Shown here piece by piece: positions 60,220-64,000 of a stretch of DNA of 64,000 nt. The notes under the pieces were generated by a model, which did no database searches, was not told where the DNA came from, and saw only the letters and a program-made list of their open reading frames with translations. The DNA comes from SHXR01 sp046160305 (GTDB lineage: Bacteria; Pseudomonadota; Gammaproteobacteria; Burkholderiales; SG8-39). Each line of letters starts with the position of its first letter. The stretch's first letter is position 1. Position numbers and translations under genes: made by a program. The stretch is taken from assembly GCA_046160305.1 (NCBI GenBank), contig JBJXGX010000272.1, forward strand, positions 1-64,000, read 5' to 3'.

Positions 60220-60918
60220 ATGCAAACACTTCGCAAGGCAAATGAACGGGGTCATGCCGACCACGGTTGGTTGCGTTCCTTTCACAGCTTTTCGTTCGCC
60301 GACTATCACGATCCCGATCACATGGGGTTCGGTCCGCTGCGCGTGATCAACGAAGACCGTGTGCAACCAGGTAAGGGGTTCGGCACGCACGGTCATCGCG
60401 ATATGGAAATCATCAGCTACGTTCTCGATGGTGCCCTGGAACACAAAGACAGCATCGGCACCGGATCCGTGATCCGTCCGGGGGATGTGCAGCGCATGAG
60501 CGCGGGCAAAGGCATCCGGCATAGCGAATTCAATCCCTCGCCAGGCGAGCTTGTTCATTTTCTGCAAATCTGGATCGAACCAAACCTCACCGGCATCGAA
60601 CCAAGCTATGAGCAGAAGCATTTCGATGCACCCGCCAAGCGCGGCAAGCTGCGGCTCGTCGCATCGCCCGATGGCCGCGAAGATTCAGTGAAGATTCACC
60701 AGGACGCCTACATGTTTGCCGGCCTGTTCGACAACGGCGAAGGCGCGGTCTACGAACTTGCTTTCGGGCGCCAAGCGTATATCCACGTCGCGCGTGGCAC
60801 GGTAACGATCAACGGCAATTCGCTAGTCGCGGGCGACGCATTGAAGCTCAGCGAGCTGTCCAAAGTGTCGGTCGAAAACGGCAAAGACGCGGAGGTGCTG
60901 CTCTTCGATTTGTCGTAA
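60220..60918 (+). CDS. Pirin-family protein (quercetinase/YhhW-like)
   Basis: A 232-residue cupin. It shows FGTHGHRDMEIISYVLDGAL (His-X-His and Glu of the metal site) and MSAGKGIRHSEFNPSPGELV (His, Glu), followed by a second cupin domain. GGAAGG precedes the ATG at 60220. YhhW-type pirins have quercetin 2,3-dioxygenase activity in vitro; the cellular role is unclear. It starts 135 bases after the CusF-like gene and 60 bases before the next oxidoreductase gene. Confidence 0.93.
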   Translation: MQTLRKANERGHADHGWLRSFHSFSFADYHDPDHMGFGPLRVINEDRVQPGKGFGTHGHRDMEIISYVLDGALEHKDSIGTGSVIRPGDVQRMSAGKGIRHSEFNPSPGELVHFLQIWIEPNLTGIEPSYEQKHFDAPAKRGKLRLVASPDGREDSVKIHQDAYMFAGLFDNGEGAVYELAFGRQAYIHVARGTVTINGNSLVAGDALKLSELSKVSVENGKDAEVLLFDLS

Positions 60919-60978
60919 GCTCCCACGCGATCGGAAGAGCAGTAAAAACCGGGTTGATGTTCCGGCACACTTTGCAAC

Positions 60979-61518
60979 GTGATCGCCCTCCTCTACGCCC
61001 ACCCCCACCCCGCCCGGTCGCGCGCCAACCGCGTGCTGCTCGATGCCGCGCGCACCGTGCCTGGCATCACCGTGCGCTCCTTGTACGACACGTATCCTGA
61101 CTTCGACATCGATGTTGCCGCCGAGCGCAGATTGCTCGCCGATACGAAGCTCATCGTGTGGCAGCACCCGCTCATGTGGTACTCGGCGCCCGCGCTCATG
61201 AAGCTTTGGTTCGATAGCGTGCTTGCACACGGCTGGGCCTATGGTGAAGGTGGCACCGCGCTCGCTGGAAAGTCGTGCCTTTGGGTGACCACGACCGGTG
61301 CGCCGCCAGACGACTATTCGCCCGCGGGCAAGCATCAGTACCCATTTGAAGCCTTCACTCCGTTGATCGAAATGACTGCGCGCTATTGCCACATGCATTG
61401 GCTCGCACCGATCATCGTGCATGGGGCGCATCTGATCGACGATGCAACCTTGCAGAATCACGCAGCCCAATACCGCGATCGCTTGATCTCATTCACGCAG
61501 GAGGCCGATCGTGGCTGA
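60979..61518 (+). CDS. KefG/KefF-type NAD(P)H oxidoreductase
   Basis: A 179-residue flavodoxin-fold protein starting with GTG. It has AHPHPARSRANRVLLDAA (FMN-binding loop), HPLMWYSAPALMKLWFDSVL and WVTTTGAPPDDYSPAGKHQYP (shown as TTTGAPPDDYSPAG). It matches ancillary KefF/KefG proteins that activate potassium efflux upon electrophile stress. Its end overlaps the start of the KefC-type gene by 8 bases, confirming the pair. Confidence 0.9.
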   Translation: MIALLYAHPHPARSRANRVLLDAARTVPGITVRSLYDTYPDFDIDVAAERRLLADTKLIVWQHPLMWYSAPALMKLWFDSVLAHGWAYGEGGTALAGKSCLWVTTTGAPPDDYSPAGKHQYPFEAFTPLIEMTARYCHMHWLAPIIVHGAHLIDDATLQNHAAQYRDRLISFTQEADRG

Positions 61519-63307
61519 ACCGTCGCTCCTGCGCGATGCGATCGTCTTCCTTGGCGCGGCCGTCGTCTGCGTGCCGCTAGCCAAGCGTGGTGGCCTTGGC
61601 TCGGTCATGGGTTACCTGATCGCAGGCTGGCTGATCGGACCCTGGGGGTTCAAGCTGGTCGGCGCGGTTGAGTCGACCTTGCACTTCGCCGAGCTTGGGG
61701 TCGTGCTCATGTTGTTTCTGATTGGTCTGGAACTCGATCTCAAACGGCTGATCGCGATGCGCCGCGCAGTGTTTGGCGGTGGCGCATTGCAGATGGCCGC
61801 ATGCGGCAGCGTACTGGCCCTTGGTCTGTTCGCGCTTGGCTTGTCATGGCAGGCCGCGCTCGCGGCCGGTCTGGCATTGGCCATGTCATCGACGGCGATT
61901 GCGGTGCAAACGATGAACGAGCGCAATCTCATGAATTCACCGGTCGGCCGCAGCAGTTTTGCAGTGTTGCTGTTCCAGGACATCGCGGCGATCCCCTTGA
62001 TTGCGCTGGTGCCGTTTCTGGGCGTGATGAGTGATACCGGCGAGTCAGGCTGGATTGGTGCCGGCAAGGCCATCGCCGCGATCGTTGGGGTGGTGATCAT
62101 CGGCCGGTTTCTCACGCGACCGCTGATGCGCTTGATCGCCAAGGCAGACGTCCGCGAGATCTTCACGGCATTCGCTTTGCTGCTCGTGATCGGCATTGCG
62201 CAATTGATGAGCGCGGCCGGTTTGTCGATGGCATTGGGCGCGTTTCTCGCCGGCGTGTTGCTTGCCAGCTCCGAATATCGTCACGCACTGGAAAGCGATA
62301 TTGCCCCATTCAAGGGATTGCTGTTGGGGCTCTTCTTCATCGCAGTAGGCATGTCGATCGACGTTGGACAAGTCATCGCCCGTCCCGGATTGCTTGCGGC
62401 ACTGGTCATTGGCCTGCTCGTTCTCAAGGGAACCGCGCTCGCCCTCATCGCACCACGGCTTGACGTTCCACGAGCAGAGCGCCTGCTCTTCGCGGCGCTG
62501 CTCGCGCAAGCGGGTGAATTCGCGTTTGTCGTGCTGGGCGTCGCACGCGAAGCGCAGATCCTGCCGCGCGATTGGGAGGGGCTGCTGACCGCCGCAGTCG
62601 CCTTGTCGATGGCGATGACCACGCTCCTCCTGATCGCCTTCGATCGCCTTACGGTAAAGCATGCGCAGACCGAGCGCGCAGCGGATTCGATCGACGACGA
62701 TACCGCGCCGGTAATCATCGCGGGCATGGGACGCTACGGGCAAATCATCGGTCGTGTGCTGCTCGCACAAGGCATTCCGATTACGGTGCTCGATCATGAC
62801 CCCGAGCAGATCGATACGGTGCGCAGGTTCGGCTACAGAGTATTTTATGGCGATGCAACGCGGCTCGATCTGCTGCAAGCGGCCGGGGCCGCCAAGGCGA
62901 AGCTGCTGGTGATCGCGATCGACGATGTCGCCGACAGCTTGGTGTTGGTCGATGTGGCGAAGGCGAGTTTTCCCAATCTGACCATCATCGCTCGCGCCCG
63001 CAATGTCCGGCACTGGCTCGAGCTCGCTGACCGCGGCGTCACCGCGATCGAACGGGAAACCTTCGAGTCTTCGCTGCGCAGTGCCCGCGCTGCTTTGACC
63101 GCGCTTGGCGTCGCCGCCTATGAGGCGCGTGAGATTACCGATGCGTTCCGGCGGCATAATCTGGCGACCTTGAACGCCATGCTCCCGCACTTCACCGACG
63201 AAGCGAAAACCGTGGCCATCGTCAAGAGCGGTCGCGAAGAGCTCGAAGCAAACCTGCTCGGTGATCGCGAGGCGCGAACGAAACCACATGCGGGGGGCTG
63301 GCACTGA
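61511..63307 (+). CDS. KefB/KefC-type glutathione-regulated potassium efflux antiporter
   Basis: A 598-residue protein with about twelve membrane helices (CPA2 fold: VLLFQDIAAIPLIALVPFLG, MALGAFLAGVLLASSEYRHA, ELGVVLMLFLIGLELDLKRL). A cytosolic TrkA-N domain follows (VIIAGMGRYGQIIGRVLLAQ, FYGDATRLDLLQAAGAAKA). GTG start at 61511, inside the preceding gene. KefBC efflux lowers cytosolic pH and protects against electrophiles such as methylglyoxal. The VOC genes elsewhere in the window may be related to that theme, but this is only a suggestion. Confidence 0.94.
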   Translation: MAEPSLLRDAIVFLGAAVVCVPLAKRGGLGSVMGYLIAGWLIGPWGFKLVGAVESTLHFAELGVVLMLFLIGLELDLKRLIAMRRAVFGGGALQMAACGSVLALGLFALGLSWQAALAAGLALAMSSTAIAVQTMNERNLMNSPVGRSSFAVLLFQDIAAIPLIALVPFLGVMSDTGESGWIGAGKAIAAIVGVVIIGRFLTRPLMRLIAKADVREIFTAFALLLVIGIAQLMSAAGLSMALGAFLAGVLLASSEYRHALESDIAPFKGLLLGLFFIAVGMSIDVGQVIARPGLLAALVIGLLVLKGTALALIAPRLDVPRAERLLFAALLAQAGEFAFVVLGVAREAQILPRDWEGLLTAAVALSMAMTTLLLIAFDRLTVKHAQTERAADSIDDDTAPVIIAGMGRYGQIIGRVLLAQGIPITVLDHDPEQIDTVRRFGYRVFYGDATRLDLLQAAGAAKAKLLVIAIDDVADSLVLVDVAKASFPNLTIIARARNVRHWLELADRGVTAIERETFESSLRSARAALTALGVAAYEAREITDAFRRHNLATLNAMLPHFTDEAKTVAIVKSGREELEANLLGDREARTKPHAGGWH

Positions 63308-63403
63308 GTGGGGAAGGAGCTCGGCGCTTCCAGACATGGCATCATTTGCAGAGCGACTCGTAATCAACCGGTAGCACCATCTCCGATCGGAATGTCATAG
63401 CCT

Positions 63404-64000
63404 ATGCGCCGCTTTCCCAAAGACATCTACACCGAGCCCGATGACGTCGATCCCGAAACGTTGAACAATCTTGGTCCGCTGCGACCGATGGCCGGCGTCT
63501 GGCAGGGCAAGCGGGGACTCGATATCAATCCCAAGGCCGACGGCCCTGAGCGGCAAGCATTCATCGAACGGATCGAGCTACAGCCGATCGATCCGCAGAC
63601 CAATGGCCCGCAGCTCCTCTACGGGTTGCGCTACCACCAGCATGTCGTCAAGCCGGGCGAGATCGCAACCTATCATGATCAAATCGGCTATTGGCTTTGG
63701 GAGCCGGCCACCGGCATGATTTTCCAGACCTTGGCGATCCCGCGGGCGCAAGTCGCGCTGGCGATCGGCCGCGCCAAGCCGGCGGCCAAACGCTTCGAAC
63801 TGATCGCGAAGCGCGGTCAAACACAGAACGGCATCTCCTCGAACCCGTTTCTCGAACATGCATTCAAGACGGTTGAGTACCGGATCAAAGTGACCATCAA
63901 CAAAGACGGGAGCTGGAAGTATGATGAGGACACCGTGCTGAAGATCCGCGGGCAAACGAAGCTGTTTCATCACACCGACCGCAGCACGCTCACGAGAATC
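63404..64000 (+). CDS. Nitrobindin/FABP-like heme-binding beta-barrel protein, partial
   Basis: An open frame from ATG 63404 to the window end (199 codons, 3' end missing). It encodes NNLGPLRPMAGVWQGKRGLD, GPQLLYGLRYHQHVVKPGEI and YHDQIGYWLWEPATGMIFQT, then LAIPRAQVALAIG. The GxWxGxG-like start and WLWEP...IPR blocks match the DUF1794/THAP4-type beta-barrel family, which binds heme and in some cases peroxynitrite. The remainder lies outside the window. Confidence 0.8.
   Translation, partial: MRRFPKDIYTEPDDVDPETLNNLGPLRPMAGVWQGKRGLDINPKADGPERQAFIERIELQPIDPQTNGPQLLYGLRYHQHVVKPGEIATYHDQIGYWLWEPATGMIFQTLAIPRAQVALAIGRAKPAAKRFELIAKRGQTQNGISSNPFLEHAFKTVEYRIKVTINKDGSWKYDEDTVLKIRGQTKLFHHTDRSTLTRI

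Noticed and set aside
60097..60621. Minus-strand frame opposite the pirin gene
   Set aside because: Antisense to a clear pirin; no motif of its own.

Overview
The window is about 64 kb of high-GC (roughly 60-65%) bacterial chromosome. A Bug/TctC-type solute receptor, GlxA- and MocR-family regulators, HyuA/HyuB pairs and several amino-acid and ureide catabolic genes suggest a metabolically versatile betaproteobacterium of Burkholderiales type. That placement is an inference from gene content; no rRNA, tRNA or CRISPR array was seen. Much of the window is catabolic or accessory, and one stretch (about 47.9-56 kb) shows many broken genes.

0-27 kb: a truncated winged-helix gene, a 5' fragment of a group II intron and a peroxiredoxin lead into a large ureide/cyclic-amide locus. 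It holds a polysaccharide-deacetylase-fold (possibly imidase-like) hydrolase, a small CxxC protein, a CobW/COG0523 GTPase, a Bug receptor, a VOC protein, two HyuA/HyuB (ATP-dependent hydantoinase/oxoprolinase) pairs, an SPFH (flotillin-like) coiled-coil protein, a Pot-type ABC importer whose ATPase lies on the opposite strand from its permeases and receptor, an N-carbamoylsarcosine-amidase-like hydrolase and a Sua5/YrdC-type protein. One HyuAB pair is canonical. The other has altered phosphate-binding motifs in HyuA and an unusual N-terminal domain on HyuB. Two paralogous small membrane proteins occur within this locus.

27-36 kb: a Phd/VapC toxin-antitoxin pair, a REP-like inverted repeat, then a GC-rich group: a TTC38-like protein, an alpha/beta-hydrolase remnant, a fatty-acid hydroxylase, two equal-length GlxA regulators, a methyltransferase, a vanadium-haloperoxidase-like protein and a D-2-hydroxyacid dehydrogenase.

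36-48 kb: an eight-gene minus-strand operon encodes a TauABC-type importer (two permeases), a HisD/HpsN-type dehydrogenase, a DegT-type aminotransferase, a CuyA/D-cysteine-desulfhydrase-type PLP lyase and an Asp/Glu-racemase-family enzyme. A MocR/TauR-type regulator and an N-acyl-D-amino-acid deacylase diverge from it. Together these suggest uptake and desulfonation of a C3 amino-sulfonate (cysteate, cysteinolate or dihydroxypropanesulfonate). This is the strongest candidate for an under-described pathway here.

48-57 kb: a decayed neighbourhood with two broken TerC genes, a broken VOC gene, a BNR-repeat and an NhaR-type gene truncated at one shared junction, and a frameshifted TerB-like gene. 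They lie between apparently intact HtpX, PAP2 phosphatase and DgkA genes.

57-64 kb: a CusRS-type two-component system with a candidate operator beside a CusF-like copper protein, then a pirin, a KefG/KefC potassium-efflux pair and a partial nitrobindin-like gene.
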